Shown one piece after another: positions 46,455 to 55,140 of a stretch of 64,000 nt of DNA. The DNA lies in the NCBI RefSeq assembly GCF_016907715.1, contig NZ_JAFBCM010000001.1:4774001-4838000 (forward strand). The letters are read 5' to 3'. The DNA comes from Tenggerimyces flavus (GTDB taxonomy: Bacteria; Actinomycetota; Actinomycetes; Propionibacteriales; Actinopolymorphaceae). Under the pieces are notes generated by a model that saw nothing but the letters and a program-made list of their open reading frames with translations, had not been told where the DNA came from and did no database searches. A program made the position numbers and the translations under genes. Each line of letters begins with the position of its first letter. The first letter of the stretch is position 1.

Positions 46455-47105
46455 ATGAGAACTCTGATTGTCACGAGCTTCGTCACCCTCGACGGCGTCA
46501 TGCAGGCGGCCGGCGGACCGTCCGAGGACCCCGCCGGCGGCTTCACTCTGGGCGGCTGGGCCGTCAACTACTTCGACGAGGAGATGCTGAACCGGAACAC
46601 CGCGAAGCCCGAGTACGAGCTGCTGCTGGGGCGCGGGACGTACGAGATGTTCGTCGCGCACTGGCCGTACGACGAGGGACCGATCGCCGACCACCTGAAC
46701 GGCACCCGCAAGTACGTCGCGTCGACGACGCTGGACCAGGTCGAGTGGAACAACTCGACGCTGATCGAGGGCGACGTCGTCGAGTACGTCCGGGCGCTGA
46801 AGAACGAGGACGGGCCGGAGATCCAGGTCCACGGCAGCGCCGGGCTGGTCCAGACGCTGCTCGCGAACGACCTGGTCGACGAGTTCCGGGTGTGGATCTT
46901 CCCGGTCGCGGTCGGCCCCGGCAAGCGCCTGTTCGACGACGGAACGATCCCGATCGCGCTGAAGCTCACCGACAGCGCGGTGTCGAAGACCGGGGTGACG
47001 ATGAACACCTACGTCCGCGCCGGCGAGATCGAGATCGGCGAGATGGACTTCGACGTACCGACCGATGCCGAGCTCGCCCGCCGCAAGCGGCTCGGCATCG
47101 GCTGA
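46455..47105 (+). CDS. dihydrofolate reductase-family protein (RibD C-terminal type)
   Basis: 216 residues. It starts LIVTSFVTLDGVMQAAGG, then LLLGRGTYEMF and DGPEIQVHGSAGLVQTLL, and LVDEFRVWIFPVAVGPGKRLF, the pattern of stand-alone YyaP/RibD-C proteins bound to NADPH. Usually not a true folate enzyme. It should be cotranscribed with the upstream ECF sigma factor. Confidence 0.85.
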   Translation: MRTLIVTSFVTLDGVMQAAGGPSEDPAGGFTLGGWAVNYFDEEMLNRNTAKPEYELLLGRGTYEMFVAHWPYDEGPIADHLNGTRKYVASTTLDQVEWNNSTLIEGDVVEYVRALKNEDGPEIQVHGSAGLVQTLLANDLVDEFRVWIFPVAVGPGKRLFDDGTIPIALKLTDSAVSKTGVTMNTYVRAGEIEIGEMDFDVPTDAELARRKRLGIG

Positions 47106-47111
47106 AAGCCG

Positions 47112-47180
47112 ACTTCCCTTACCCAACCGGGGTTTACCACGTGGCAAGGCGCGTGAAAACCCCAGTTGGGTGAGGGACGT
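47112..47180. repeat. imperfect inverted repeat (type B, copy 2)
   Basis: The left arm 47112-47135 (ACTTCCCTTACCCAACCGGG, then GTTT) pairs with 47157-47180 with three differences. It is related to the arm at 2759. It starts seven bases after the stop of the reductase-like gene, where it may terminate transcription. The type A palindrome follows 113 bases later, as the two also sit together at 2663-2828. Confidence 0.65.
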
Positions 47181-47292
47181 GGGGCTGGCTGTGGACAGGC
47201 AGCCGGTGGCGGCCAGGTCGTGCCGTAGGTGAGGCGTCGTGGTCGCCTTACCCGGCCAGTGGCCCCTTTACCTGGCGTCTACCCGGCGTAGA

Positions 47293-47328
47293 GGGGCCGC
47301 TGATCATGTTCACATGATCATTGGCCCC
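47293..47328. repeat. palindrome with TGATCATGT core (type A, copy 4)
   Basis: GGGGCC-gc-TGATCATGT and ACATGATCA-tt-GGCCCC are perfect arms apart from the two-base insets, around a TC loop. The upstream 60 bases (CTTTACCTGGCG ... GTAGAG) resemble the CTCTACCTGGCG ... GTAGAG stretch beside copy 1. With the type B copy it occupies the 47106-47380 gap, which holds no gene. Confidence 0.7.
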
Positions 47329-47380
47329 AGGGCAGGGCGGGCCGGACCGGTCGAACCCACCGCTGGACGGGAGATCGAGG

Positions 47381-47746
47381 CTAGACCGAGACCAGGTCGC
47401 AGACGAAGATCAGCGTCTCGCCGGGGGCGATGACGCCGCCGGCGCCGCGGTCGCCGTACGCGAGGTGGGCCGGGATGACCAGCCGACGGCGGCCGCCGAC
47501 CTTCATGCCCTGGACGCCCTGGTCCCAGCCGGCGATGACCTGGCCGACGCCGAGCCGGAACTCCAGCGGCTCGCCGCGGTCCCAGCTGGCGTCGAACTGC
47601 TCGCCGGTCGAGAACGCGACGCCGACGTAGTGGACCTGGACCGTGTCGCCGGCCTTGGCGGCCGGGCCGTCGCCCTCCTTGAGCTCGGTGATCTCCAGGT
47701 CGGACGGCGGCGGGCCGTCGGGTGCGTCAACCTCGGGCTTGTCCAT
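47381..47746 (-). CDS. FKBP-type peptidyl-prolyl isomerase
   Basis: 121 residues, a single cytoplasmic FKBP domain: AGDTVQVHYVGVAFSTGEQF, FRLGVGQVIAGWDQGVQGMK, GGRRRLVIPAHLAYGDRGAG. The active-site aromatic and Asp residues (Y, D, W) are kept. ATG 47746 has GAGGAGA upstream; the frame opens four codons earlier. Divergent from pgsA. Confidence 0.93.
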   Translation of the reverse strand: MDKPEVDAPDGPPPSDLEITELKEGDGPAAKAGDTVQVHYVGVAFSTGEQFDASWDRGEPLEFRLGVGQVIAGWDQGVQGMKVGGRRRLVIPAHLAYGDRGAGGVIAPGETLIFVCDLVSV

Positions 47747-47884
47747 GCTTCTCCTCAACAGGTGCGGGGTCGCTCGTCGCGACGACCGGCCACGTTACCG
47801 AGACCGAGCCCGAACGTGTCGTTGGGACGCGCGGCCAGTAGCATCGCAGCCTGGTTGCCTAGCCCACCCTGACGGCGAGCGCGC

Positions 47885-48523
47885 ATGCTGAGACGGTTCC
47901 ACCAGTTCTGGATTCGACTGCTCACTCCGGTCGCGAAGTTCCTCCTGCGCGTCGGCATCGGACCCGACGTCGTCACGCTCGTCGGCACGCTCGGCGTGAT
48001 CGGCGGGGCGATCGGCTTCTACCCGCGCGGCGAGTTCTTCTGGGGCACGGTCGTGGTCACCGCGTTCGTGTTCTCCGACATGGTCGACGGCCTGATGGCG
48101 CGCATGCAGAAGCGCGAGTCGAACTGGGGCGCGTTCCTCGACTCCACCCTCGACCGGCTCGGCGACGCGGCGATCTTCGGCGGCTGGACGCTCTGGTACG
48201 CGACCGGCGGCGACAACTACTTCCTCGCCTGCGTCTCCCTGTACGTGCTGATCATGGGCAGCGTGACCTCGTACGCCAAGGCCCGCGCCGAGAGCCTGGG
48301 CATGACCGCGAACGTCGGCATCGCCGAGCGCGCCGACCGGCTGGTCACCGCGCTGGTCGCGTGCGGGCTCACCGGGCTCGCGATCGACTTCGGCATCCCG
48401 TACGGCGACCTGCTGCTGCCGATCGTGCTCTGCGCGCTGGCCGTCGCGAGCACCGTCACGGTCTTCCAGCGCATCTTCACCGTTCGCCGCCAGGCCTTGG
48501 GCAAGCAGGAGGAAGCGCGGTGA
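47885..48523 (+). CDS. pgsA: phosphatidylinositol phosphate synthase (CDP-alcohol phosphatidyltransferase)
   Basis: 212 residues with about six membrane segments. The CDP-alcohol motif DMVDGLMARMQKRESNWGAF, then LDSTLDR, matches DxxDGxxARx8Gx3Dx3D completely. In this gene context the enzyme joins CDP-diacylglycerol with inositol phosphate to start PI synthesis. The stop overlaps the next start (GTGA), the first of four coupled genes. Confidence 0.93.
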   Translation: MLRRFHQFWIRLLTPVAKFLLRVGIGPDVVTLVGTLGVIGGAIGFYPRGEFFWGTVVVTAFVFSDMVDGLMARMQKRESNWGAFLDSTLDRLGDAAIFGGWTLWYATGGDNYFLACVSLYVLIMGSVTSYAKARAESLGMTANVGIAERADRLVTALVACGLTGLAIDFGIPYGDLLLPIVLCALAVASTVTVFQRIFTVRRQALGKQEEAR

Positions 48524-49422
48524 GCAAGCTCACCGACTCCCTCGTCTACGCCGCGTTCGCCGCCGGCTGGGCGGTCGTCCGCAAGCTCCCCGAACGCGTC
48601 GCCCTCAAGGGCTTCGAGGTCGCGTCCGACTTCGTCTGGTGGCGGCGCGGCAAGAGCGTACGTCGGCTCGAGGGCAACCTCACCCGCGTCCGCCCTGAGG
48701 CGACTCCCGAGGAGCTGCGGCAGCTGTCCAAGCGGGGCATGCGCTCGTACCTGCGCTACTGGTGCGAGACGTTCCGGCTGCCCGACCTGTCCGCCGAGGA
48801 GATCGTCGAGCGCGTGGTCGTCCACGGCGAGGCCGAGTTCCGGCAGGCGCTCGCGGCCGGCAAGGGCGTGATCGCCGCCCTTCCCCATCTCGGCAACTGG
48901 GACCTCGCCGGCGGGTGGGCCTGCGCGACGGGCGCCCCGTTCACCACGGTCGCCGAACGCCTCAAACCGGAGCGGCTGTTCGACCGGTTCGTCGCCTACC
49001 GGAAGCTGCTCGGCATGGAGATCCTGCCGCACGACGGCGGCGCCGGGGTGCTGAGCGTGCTCGGCGACCGGCTTCGGGAGGGTCGGTTCGTCGTGCTCGT
49101 CGCCGACCGCGACCTGTCCGAACGGGGCGTCGAGGTCACCTTCTTCGGCGAGCAGACCCGGATGCCCGCCGGTCCGGCGGCCCTCGCCGTCCGTACCGGA
49201 GCCGCGCTGCTGCCGGCCACGCTGTGGTACGACGGTCCGCAGCTGCACATCCGATTCCACGACCCAATCGAGCGACCGGCGGGCAGGCAGCCGATCGTCG
49301 CGATGACGCAGGCACTGGCCGACGTGTTCGCCGAGACGATCGCCGCACATCCGGAGGACTGGCACATGCTGCAACGACTCTGGCTCGCCGACCTGGACCG
49401 GACGCGGGTGCCGGTCGGATGA
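48520..49422 (+). CDS. phosphatidylinositol mannoside acyltransferase
   Basis: 300 residues of the LpxL/HtrB-like acyltransferase family. The HxxxxD motif is in AALPHLGNWDLAGG; VVLVADRDLSERG and MPAGPAALAVRTGAALLPAT are later family blocks. In mycobacteria the equivalent (PatA) acylates the mannose of PIM. GTG 48520 overlaps the pgsA stop, and its own stop overlaps pimA. Confidence 0.9.
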   Translation: MSKLTDSLVYAAFAAGWAVVRKLPERVALKGFEVASDFVWWRRGKSVRRLEGNLTRVRPEATPEELRQLSKRGMRSYLRYWCETFRLPDLSAEEIVERVVVHGEAEFRQALAAGKGVIAALPHLGNWDLAGGWACATGAPFTTVAERLKPERLFDRFVAYRKLLGMEILPHDGGAGVLSVLGDRLREGRFVVLVADRDLSERGVEVTFFGEQTRMPAGPAALAVRTGAALLPATLWYDGPQLHIRFHDPIERPAGRQPIVAMTQALADVFAETIAAHPEDWHMLQRLWLADLDRTRVPVG

Positions 49423-50552
49423 AGATCGGGCTCGTCTGCCCCTACTCGTTCGACGTCCCGGGCGGCGTCCAGAACCACGTTCGCGACCTTGCTGAGGTCC
49501 TGATCGAGGCCGGTCACGACGTCTCGGTGCTCGCGCCGGCCGACGACGACACGCCGATCCCGCCGTACGTCGTGTCCGTCGGGCGCGCGGTGCCGGTCCC
49601 GTACAACGGCTCGGTCGCGCGCGTGGTCTTCGGTCCGCTCACGGTCGCGCGGTCGCGGCGCTGGATCCGCGAGGGCGACTTCGACGTCCTGCACATCCAC
49701 GAGCCGCAGAACCCGTCGCTGTCGCTGATCACGCTGTGGAACGCCGCAGGCCCGATCGTCGGAACGTTCCACACGGCGATGCTGCGGTCTCGGTTCATGA
49801 GCGCGGCGTCGTCGATGATGCGGCCCGCGCTGGAGAAGATCAGCGCACGCATCGCGGTGAGCGAGCCCGCCCGCGCGACGCTCGTGCAGCACCTCGGCGG
49901 CGAGCCGGTGGTGATCCCGAACGGGCTGTTCGTCGACCGCCTCGCCGAGGGCCGGCCGCGGCCGGAGTGGCAGGGCGAGGGCGGCACGCTGTCGTTCCTC
50001 GGCCGGCTGGACGAGCCGCGCAAGGGCCTCGCCGTTCTGCTCAAGGCGTTCCCGGCGATCTGGAAGTCCGTGCCCGGCATCCGGCTGCTCGTCGCCGGCA
50101 AGGGCGACATCGAGGAGGCGCGCGAGCTGCTGCCGGAGGAGTGCCGGTACGCGGTCACGTTCCTCGGGATGGTCGACGACACGGCGAAGGCCGACATGCT
50201 GGCGAGCTCGGACCTCTACGTCGCGCCGCAGACCGGTGGCGAGTCGTTCGGCATCGTGCTGGTCGAGGCGATGGCGGCCGGCGCGCCAGTGCTCGCGAGC
50301 GACCTCGACGCGTTCCGGCTCGTCGTGGACGGTGGCCGGCTGGGCTCGCTGTTCGGGGTGGGCGACTCCGACGGGCTCGCGAAGGCGGCGATCGAGCTGC
50401 TCGCCGACCGCGACCGGCGGGTCGACCTGCGCGACGCGGCGCGGTTCGCCGTCCGCCGGTACGACTGGGCGAACGTCTCCAAGGAGATCGTCGCGGTGTA
50501 CGAGATGGTCGCCGAAGGGCTGCCGCGGGTCGGGGAGGACACGTCGCGATGA
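49419..50552 (+). CDS. pimA: phosphatidylinositol alpha-mannosyltransferase
   Basis: 377 residues, a GT4 glycosyltransferase with two Rossmann domains. It starts KIGLVCPYSFDVPGGVQNHV (donor/PI loop of PimA), with HIHEPQNPSLSL, VVIPNGLFVD, and the GT4 nucleotide-sugar signature VAPQTGGESFGIVLVEAMAA. It adds the first mannose from GDP-mannose to PI on the cytoplasmic face. ATG 49419 overlaps the acyltransferase stop (ATGA). Confidence 0.93.
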   Translation: MKIGLVCPYSFDVPGGVQNHVRDLAEVLIEAGHDVSVLAPADDDTPIPPYVVSVGRAVPVPYNGSVARVVFGPLTVARSRRWIREGDFDVLHIHEPQNPSLSLITLWNAAGPIVGTFHTAMLRSRFMSAASSMMRPALEKISARIAVSEPARATLVQHLGGEPVVIPNGLFVDRLAEGRPRPEWQGEGGTLSFLGRLDEPRKGLAVLLKAFPAIWKSVPGIRLLVAGKGDIEEARELLPEECRYAVTFLGMVDDTAKADMLASSDLYVAPQTGGESFGIVLVEAMAAGAPVLASDLDAFRLVVDGGRLGSLFGVGDSDGLAKAAIELLADRDRRVDLRDAARFAVRRYDWANVSKEIVAVYEMVAEGLPRVGEDTSR

Positions 50553-51079
50553 CCTGGGTGTTCATCGTCGTCGCGGTGGTCGCGATCATCGGCGTCTACC
50601 TGTCCTGGACGGCTGGTCGGCTGGACCGGCTGCACGCTCGGGTCGACGGGTCGCGGGCTTCGCTGGAGGCGCAGCTGTTCCGGCGGTCCGGGGTCGCGAT
50701 CGAGGTGGCGACGTCGGGCCTGCTCGACCCGGCGACGGCGATCCTCGTCGCCGACGCCGCGAACCGGGCTCGTTCGGCCCCGGACGACGAACGCGAGGTC
50801 GCCGAGTCCGACCTGTCCAAGGCGCTCGCGGCGGTCTTCGCCGACCCCGAGGTGGTCGCCGAGATCGCCGCGGAGCCGGGCGCGAACCAGCTGCTGTCCG
50901 AGCTGGGGGCCGCGTGCCGGCGGGTCGAGATGGCGCGGCGGTTCCACAACGACACGGTCGCCTCGACGCGGGTGCTGCGGTCGAAGCGGCTCGTCCGCTG
51001 GTTCCGGCTGGCGGGGTACGCGAAGCTGCCGGACATGGTGGAGCTCGACGACACCCAGCCGGCCGGCCTGCCGCTCTGA
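50549..51079 (+). CDS. LemA-like membrane protein
   Basis: 176 residues. The N-terminal membrane helix (WVFIVVAVVAIIGVYLSW) is followed by a helical domain: RLDRLHARVDGSRASLEAQL, FRRSGVAIEVA, and RRFHNDTVASTRVLRSKRLV, which resembles LemA (RRFYNDAV). Function unknown. ATG 50549 overlaps the pimA stop, so it is the fourth member of the PI-mannoside operon. Confidence 0.75.
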   Translation: MTWVFIVVAVVAIIGVYLSWTAGRLDRLHARVDGSRASLEAQLFRRSGVAIEVATSGLLDPATAILVADAANRARSAPDDEREVAESDLSKALAAVFADPEVVAEIAAEPGANQLLSELGAACRRVEMARRFHNDTVASTRVLRSKRLVRWFRLAGYAKLPDMVELDDTQPAGLPL

Positions 51080-51742
51080 TGGACGAGCTCGCGGCGATCC
51101 TGCGTGGGCGCGCCGCCGAGTACGCGTGGATCGCGCCCCAAAAGGACTCGCGCGGAAGCCACGCCAGAGGGAGAGCGCGGTGAACGTCCGGCACCGGTCT
51201 TCTACGGCAGTTACGACTGGCACTCGTGCGTGGAGATGCACTGGGTCCTGATGCGGCTGCTGCGGGCCGTTCCCAACACAATCCCCGAGGGCGAGGTCTG
51301 GGGCTGAGTGCTCGCCCTCGCGTACGAGCTCGCCAGCTGGGACGACGCCGACGGTCGCCGCTGGAGCGCCGCTTCCGGCCGCTCGCCGACGCGGTCGTCG
51401 ATCGCTTCACGTCCTGGCTGCCGAACGCGACATACCCGATTCGGTATGGCCTGCACGCCAACACGGCGTTCGGTCTCGGGTGCACGCTGGCGTACCCAGA
51501 CACGTTCGCACCCGAGCTGCGGGACCTCATCCACCCGACCGCGCACCTGCACGGGCTGAACGCGAGCCGAGCGTGGTGCTGGCGACGGCTCGCCGAGGAG
51601 CTGCCGGGACGCCGATCCGCGCGTGGCTCTCGCGCACACGGCGATGCGACGCCATCTCGACGCCGCGCTCCCGCACGTCGCGGGCGACGACTACCTGGTC
51701 GAGCATTGGCTGGTCGCGTACGCCGTCCTCGTGCTCAGCTAG
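51079..51742 (+). pseudogene. degraded DUF2891 gene
   Basis: The pieces of one DUF2891 protein appear in order but in several frames: MDELAAILRGRAAEYAW at 51079, FYGSYDWHSCVEMHWVLMRL near 51200, FRPLADAVVDRFTSWLPNAT with HANTAFGLGCTLAYP near 51380-51490, LHGLNASRAWCWRRLAEELP near 51550, and AALPHVAGDDYLVEHWLVAY near 51680 with a stop at 51740-51742. At least three frame changes and a missing centre show that it is inactive. It sits just downstream of the PI-mannoside operon. Confidence 0.82.
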
Positions 51743-51756
51743 CAGCACGGTCTGAC

Positions 51757-51809
51757 TGGGTCGGGGGCACCCTGGTCCGAACCTATGGGACGGGGGTGCC
51801 CCCGACCCA
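51757..51809. terminator. long perfect hairpin
   Basis: TGGGTCGGGGGCACCC (51757-51772) and its exact complement at 51794-51809, with a 21-base loop. It lies between the DUF2891 pseudogene and the next sigma factor gene, and probably ends the operon that reads through from pgsA. Confidence 0.7.
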
Positions 51810-51887
51810 GACCAACGCTGCGGGTGGCACGGTGACAACCATTGTCGGCGCTGCTGCGTGGTTGTGGGTGTGAGAGAGGAGGCGGGC

Positions 51888-52424
51888 ATGACGCGCGAGC
51901 CGGTCCGCCTGGCCTCTTCGTTCGCTCTCGACGGCGATCGGGACGAGCAGTTCGCCTCGTTCGTCGCCGCGGCTGGTCCGTATCTGCTGCACACCGCGGA
52001 GCTGCTGTCCGGCGACCTCGCCCGGGCTCAGGACCTGGTGCAGGCGACGTTCGAACGGACCTATCGCGCGTGGGGCCGTGCGCGCGACGGCGACCCCTGG
52101 GCGTACGCGCGCCGCATCCTGGTCAACCTGCGCGTCGACGGCTGGCGTCGGACCCGCCGCGAGCTGTTGGCGGCGCCCGGCGACCTGCCGGTCGCTTCCT
52201 CGCCCGACCACGCGGCAGCCGTCGCGGCACGCGGAACGGTGGTCCGCGCGCTCGCGCAGCTGCCGCTCGCGCAACGGCGGGTGGTCGTGCTGCGGCATCT
52301 GCTCGACCTGACCGAATCCGAGGTCGCCCGCGAGCTCGGCATCTCGGTCGGGACCGTCAAGTCCCACAACGCCCGCGGGCTGGCCCGCCTGCGTTCGCTT
52401 CTCTCGGAGGGGGAGCTGCCGTGA
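51888..52424 (+). CDS. SigE-family ECF RNA polymerase sigma factor
   Basis: 178 residues. Region 2 contains FASFVAAAGPYLLHTAELL and LARAQDLVQATFERTYRAW; region 4 is LPLAQRRVVVLRHLLDLTESEVARELGISVGTVKSH. ATG 51888 has GAGAGGAGG upstream. The stop overlaps the next GTG (GTGA). A second sigma/membrane-protein pair like that at 41296. Confidence 0.88.
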   Translation: MTREPVRLASSFALDGDRDEQFASFVAAAGPYLLHTAELLSGDLARAQDLVQATFERTYRAWGRARDGDPWAYARRILVNLRVDGWRRTRRELLAAPGDLPVASSPDHAAAVAARGTVVRALAQLPLAQRRVVVLRHLLDLTESEVARELGISVGTVKSHNARGLARLRSLLSEGELP

Positions 52425-53197
52425 GTACGCCGTCCGACGATGTCGTCGCCCGCCTGCGGTCGGGTGCCCACGAGGTTCCTCGCGTCCAGGTCGACACGCC
52501 TGGAGTGGTCGCGTCGGCCCGGCGTGCGCTGCACCGGCGGCGGCGCCGGCAGGGTGTGGTCGGCGCGGTCGCGGCGTTGGCCGTCGCGTTCGCCCTGGTC
52601 GGTCCGGTGCACCTGCCGGGCGTGGGCACGGTGAGCATGCCGGGGAGCTATCAGGTGCGATCCGGGCTGGGTCTGCAGGATCCGGCCACGCCGCCGTGGC
52701 CGGTCGTCGACCTCGACGAGCTGCTCGGCAACTTCGTCACGCGGCCGCCCTCGCCGGCGACGATGGCGCGGGAGGTCGCGAGCCTGCAGACGCACGTCCT
52801 GCCGGTCGTCGTGCGGCTGAAGGCGACCTGGTACGAGGACGAGGTGTGCCACATCCTCGAGTACGAGCGGGGCACGTTCAGCGACGACGGGGCGTGCGGC
52901 GGCCGGCCGGGGGAGCGCGCGTTCGACGACACGGCGCGGGCCGATCTCGACCGGATCCTCGAGGCGGTCTCGCGCAGTGGGGTGCGGACGCACGAGCTGC
53001 TGCGCGCGACGTACGCCGAGGACGGCTCGCCCGCGACCGTCGCGTTCGACCGCCCGGGCGGTGGGATCCAGTGGAACTTCGCGTACGTGTACTCACCGGG
53101 TGGCAAGCCACCGGCGGAGGTGACGCCGCTGGGACCGGTCACTGTCACGCCGATCGGGGACACGGACTGGTGGTTCGAGAAGTCGCCGGACGACTGA
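52421..53197 (+). CDS. single-pass membrane protein coupled to the sigma factor, probable anti-sigma factor
   Basis: 258 residues. The short cytoplasmic head (VVARLRSGAHEVPRVQV, ARRALHRRRRRQ) is followed by a membrane helix (VVGAVAALAVAFALVGPV) and an outer domain that is beta-rich in the second half. The outer domain does not match a family I know. The overlap with the sigma gene and the topology suggest a negative regulator. No zinc motif is seen. Confidence 0.65.
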   Translation: MSTPSDDVVARLRSGAHEVPRVQVDTPGVVASARRALHRRRRRQGVVGAVAALAVAFALVGPVHLPGVGTVSMPGSYQVRSGLGLQDPATPPWPVVDLDELLGNFVTRPPSPATMAREVASLQTHVLPVVVRLKATWYEDEVCHILEYERGTFSDDGACGGRPGERAFDDTARADLDRILEAVSRSGVRTHELLRATYAEDGSPATVAFDRPGGGIQWNFAYVYSPGGKPPAEVTPLGPVTVTPIGDTDWWFEKSPDD

Positions 53198-53204
53198 GCC
53201 GCCG

Positions 53205-53678
53205 TCAGCCCTTGTAGAGGCGGTGGCCCTCCGGCCGCTCGAGGCGGACGCCGTCCTCCATGGACTGCTTGATCAGGCTGTAGAAGAAGAACGCGACCCC
53301 GGTCACGAACCCCGCGACCGAGACGCCGACGCCCAGCAGCGCCTCCCCAGCTGTCTCGGTGGCGCTGTGGTGGAGGCCGTCGAGGAAGAACCAGACGAAA
53401 AACGCGGCCACACCGGCCGCCGCGAGGGTGAACAGCGCCCGCTGCCAGCGCTTGCGTACGGTGGCCGGGACGCTCGCGACCCGGAGGTCGATCCGCAGGC
53501 CGCAGGTCTCACAGTCGACCGTGCCGGACGTCCAGCCCTCGGCCGGCCGGCGGACCGGGATCGAAGTCAGCCCGTATCGGGTGACGATCTGCCGGCTCCC
53601 GAACCGCGTGAGCTCCTCGCGCACGCCGAGCGTGTGCGCCAGCCGGATCGTCGGATACTCACCGAGCGGGGTCGCCAT
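53205..53678 (-). CDS. membrane protein of unknown function with CxxC
   Basis: 157 residues. The N-terminal half is cytoplasmic with TVDCETCGLRID (a possible zinc knuckle), and two membrane segments follow (ALFTLAAAGVAAFFVWFFL and LLGVGVSVAGFVTGVAFFFY). No family recognised. ATG 53678. Converges on the anti-sigma-like gene with a seven-base gap. Confidence 0.6.
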   Translation of the reverse strand: MATPLGEYPTIRLAHTLGVREELTRFGSRQIVTRYGLTSIPVRRPAEGWTSGTVDCETCGLRIDLRVASVPATVRKRWQRALFTLAAAGVAAFFVWFFLDGLHHSATETAGEALLGVGVSVAGFVTGVAFFFYSLIKQSMEDGVRLERPEGHRLYKG

Positions 53679-53741
53679 GGCGGACAAGCTACCCAGAACG
53701 GGCGCGCAGAGATCCACGGGGAACTGGCAGGATCGGGGACC

Positions 53742-54140
53742 ATGGCGATCCAGGACTCCGAACAGCTGCGGCTCGTTGCCACCAAGTGCGTCGAACTCGT
53801 CGCGGCCGGGTCGGGCCGGCAGCTCGACTGGTCGGCGGAGAGCCTGACGATTCTCGACGAGGTCTGTGCCGAGCTCCTCGCCGAGGGGCCGCTCTCGGAG
53901 GAGCGGATCGACCTGTGGTTCCAGCTCGTCGGCGCCTACACCGGAGAGGTCCTCATCGCAACCCACGGTGGCGAGTGGATCGGCCACGAGCCACCTCCGG
54001 CGGCACCCGCGGTGTTGTCGCTGGGAGTCACCGCGTTCCCGTTCGCGGTGGCCAATCGGGTCCTGAGTGGCGAGCCGCACAAGAGCCTGGCCTCGTTCGT
54101 GGCGGCGTTGCCGGCCGTCGCCGAGCGCAGTCGGGGCTGA
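53742..54140 (+). CDS. small protein of unknown function
   Basis: 132 residues, acidic and soluble. LDWSAESLTILDEVCAELLA and DLWFQLVGAYTGEVLIATHG suggest a helical domain with a DUF3806-like flavour, as seen in some immunity-type proteins. ALSLGVTAFPFAVANRVLS follows. I cannot assign it. ATG 53742 has only a weak Shine-Dalgarno sequence (GATCGGGGAC). Divergent from the membrane gene by 63 bases. Confidence 0.6.
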   Translation: MAIQDSEQLRLVATKCVELVAAGSGRQLDWSAESLTILDEVCAELLAEGPLSEERIDLWFQLVGAYTGEVLIATHGGEWIGHEPPPAAPAVLSLGVTAFPFAVANRVLSGEPHKSLASFVAALPAVAERSRG

Positions 54141-54192
54141 AAACGGTCCACTTCGCGCCCGGGTGGCTCTCAAATGGTCTGGGTGCCCGACC

Positions 54193-54198
54193 TAGAAT
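54193..54198 (+). promoter_or_regulatory. candidate -10 box of the pdxST-yebC operon
   Basis: TAGAAT lies 40 bases before the pdxS start in the intergenic gap. The matching -35 region (TCAAAT at 54170-54175, 17-base spacing) is weak. No PdxR-type binding repeat was recognised, and no pdxR gene is adjacent. Confidence 0.4.
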
Positions 54199-54237
54199 GG
54201 AGGCATCAGACCCGACCACTTCAGCGTGAGGTACATC

Positions 54238-55140
54238 GTGACCGACGACCAAACCGCCCCCGTCACCGGCACTGCCCAGGTGAAGCGGGGCATGGCCGAG
54301 ATGCTCAAGGGCGGCGTGATCATGGACGTCGTCACACCTGAGCAGGCGAAGATCGCCGAGGACGCCGGTGCCGTCGCGGTGATGGCGCTCGAGCGCGTCC
54401 CCGCCGACATCCGCGTTCAGGGCGGCGTCGCGCGGATGAGCGACCCGGACATGATCGACGGCATCATTGGCGCCGTCTCGATCCCGGTGATGGCGAAGGC
54501 GCGCATCGGCCACTTCGTCGAGGCGCAGGTGTTGCAGGCGATCGGCGTCGACTACATCGACGAGTCCGAGGTTCTGACGCCGGCCGACGAGGCGCACCAC
54601 ATCGACAAGTGGAAGTTCACCGTGCCGTTCGTCTGCGGCGCCACCAACCTCGGTGAGGCCCTCCGCCGCATCTCCGAGGGCGCGGCGATGATCCGTTCCA
54701 AGGGCGAGGCCGGTACGGGCAACGTCGTCGAGGCGACCCGCCACATGCGCCAGATCCGGTCCGACATCCGCAAGCTGGGGACGTACGACGAGACCGAGCT
54801 GTACGCCGCGGCCAAGGAGCTGCGCGCGCCGTACAGCCTGGTCAAGGAGGTCGCCGAGCTCGGCAAGCTCCCCGTCGTGCTGTTCACGGCCGGCGGTCTC
54901 GCGACCCCGGCCGACGCGGCGATGATGATGCAGCTCGGCGCCGAGGGCGTGTTCGTCGGCTCCGGCATCTTCAAGTCCGGCGACCCGGAGAAGCGTGCCG
55001 CGGCGATCGTCAAGGCCACGACGTTCTTCGACGACCCCGACGTGGTCGCGAAGGTCTCGCGCGGTCTCGGCGAGGCCATGGTCGGCATCAACGTCGCGAC
55101 TCTGCCGGAGAGCGAGCGGCTCGCCACCCGCGGATGGTGA
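54238..55140 (+). CDS. pdxS: pyridoxal 5'-phosphate synthase subunit PdxS
   Basis: 300 residues. PdxS makes PLP from ribose 5-phosphate, glyceraldehyde 3-phosphate and ammonia delivered by PdxT. The family core is [20 protein letters not shown], then [23 protein letters not shown] (active-site Lys) and [11 protein letters not shown] (phosphate loop). GTG 54238 is preferred to GTG 54226 because GAGG lies six bases upstream and the length matches the family. Overlaps pdxT. Confidence 0.96.
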   Translation: MTDDQTAPVTGTAQVKRGMAEMLKGGVIMDVVTPEQAKIAEDAGAVAVMALERVPADIRVQGGVARMSDPDMIDGIIGAVSIPVMAKARIGHFVEAQVLQAIGVDYIDESEVLTPADEAHHIDKWKFTVPFVCGATNLGEALRRISEGAAMIRSKGEAGTGNVVEATRHMRQIRSDIRKLGTYDETELYAAAKELRAPYSLVKEVAELGKLPVVLFTAGGLATPADAAMMMQLGAEGVFVGSGIFKSGDPEKRAAAIVKATTFFDDPDVVAKVSRGLGEAMVGINVATLPESERLATRGW

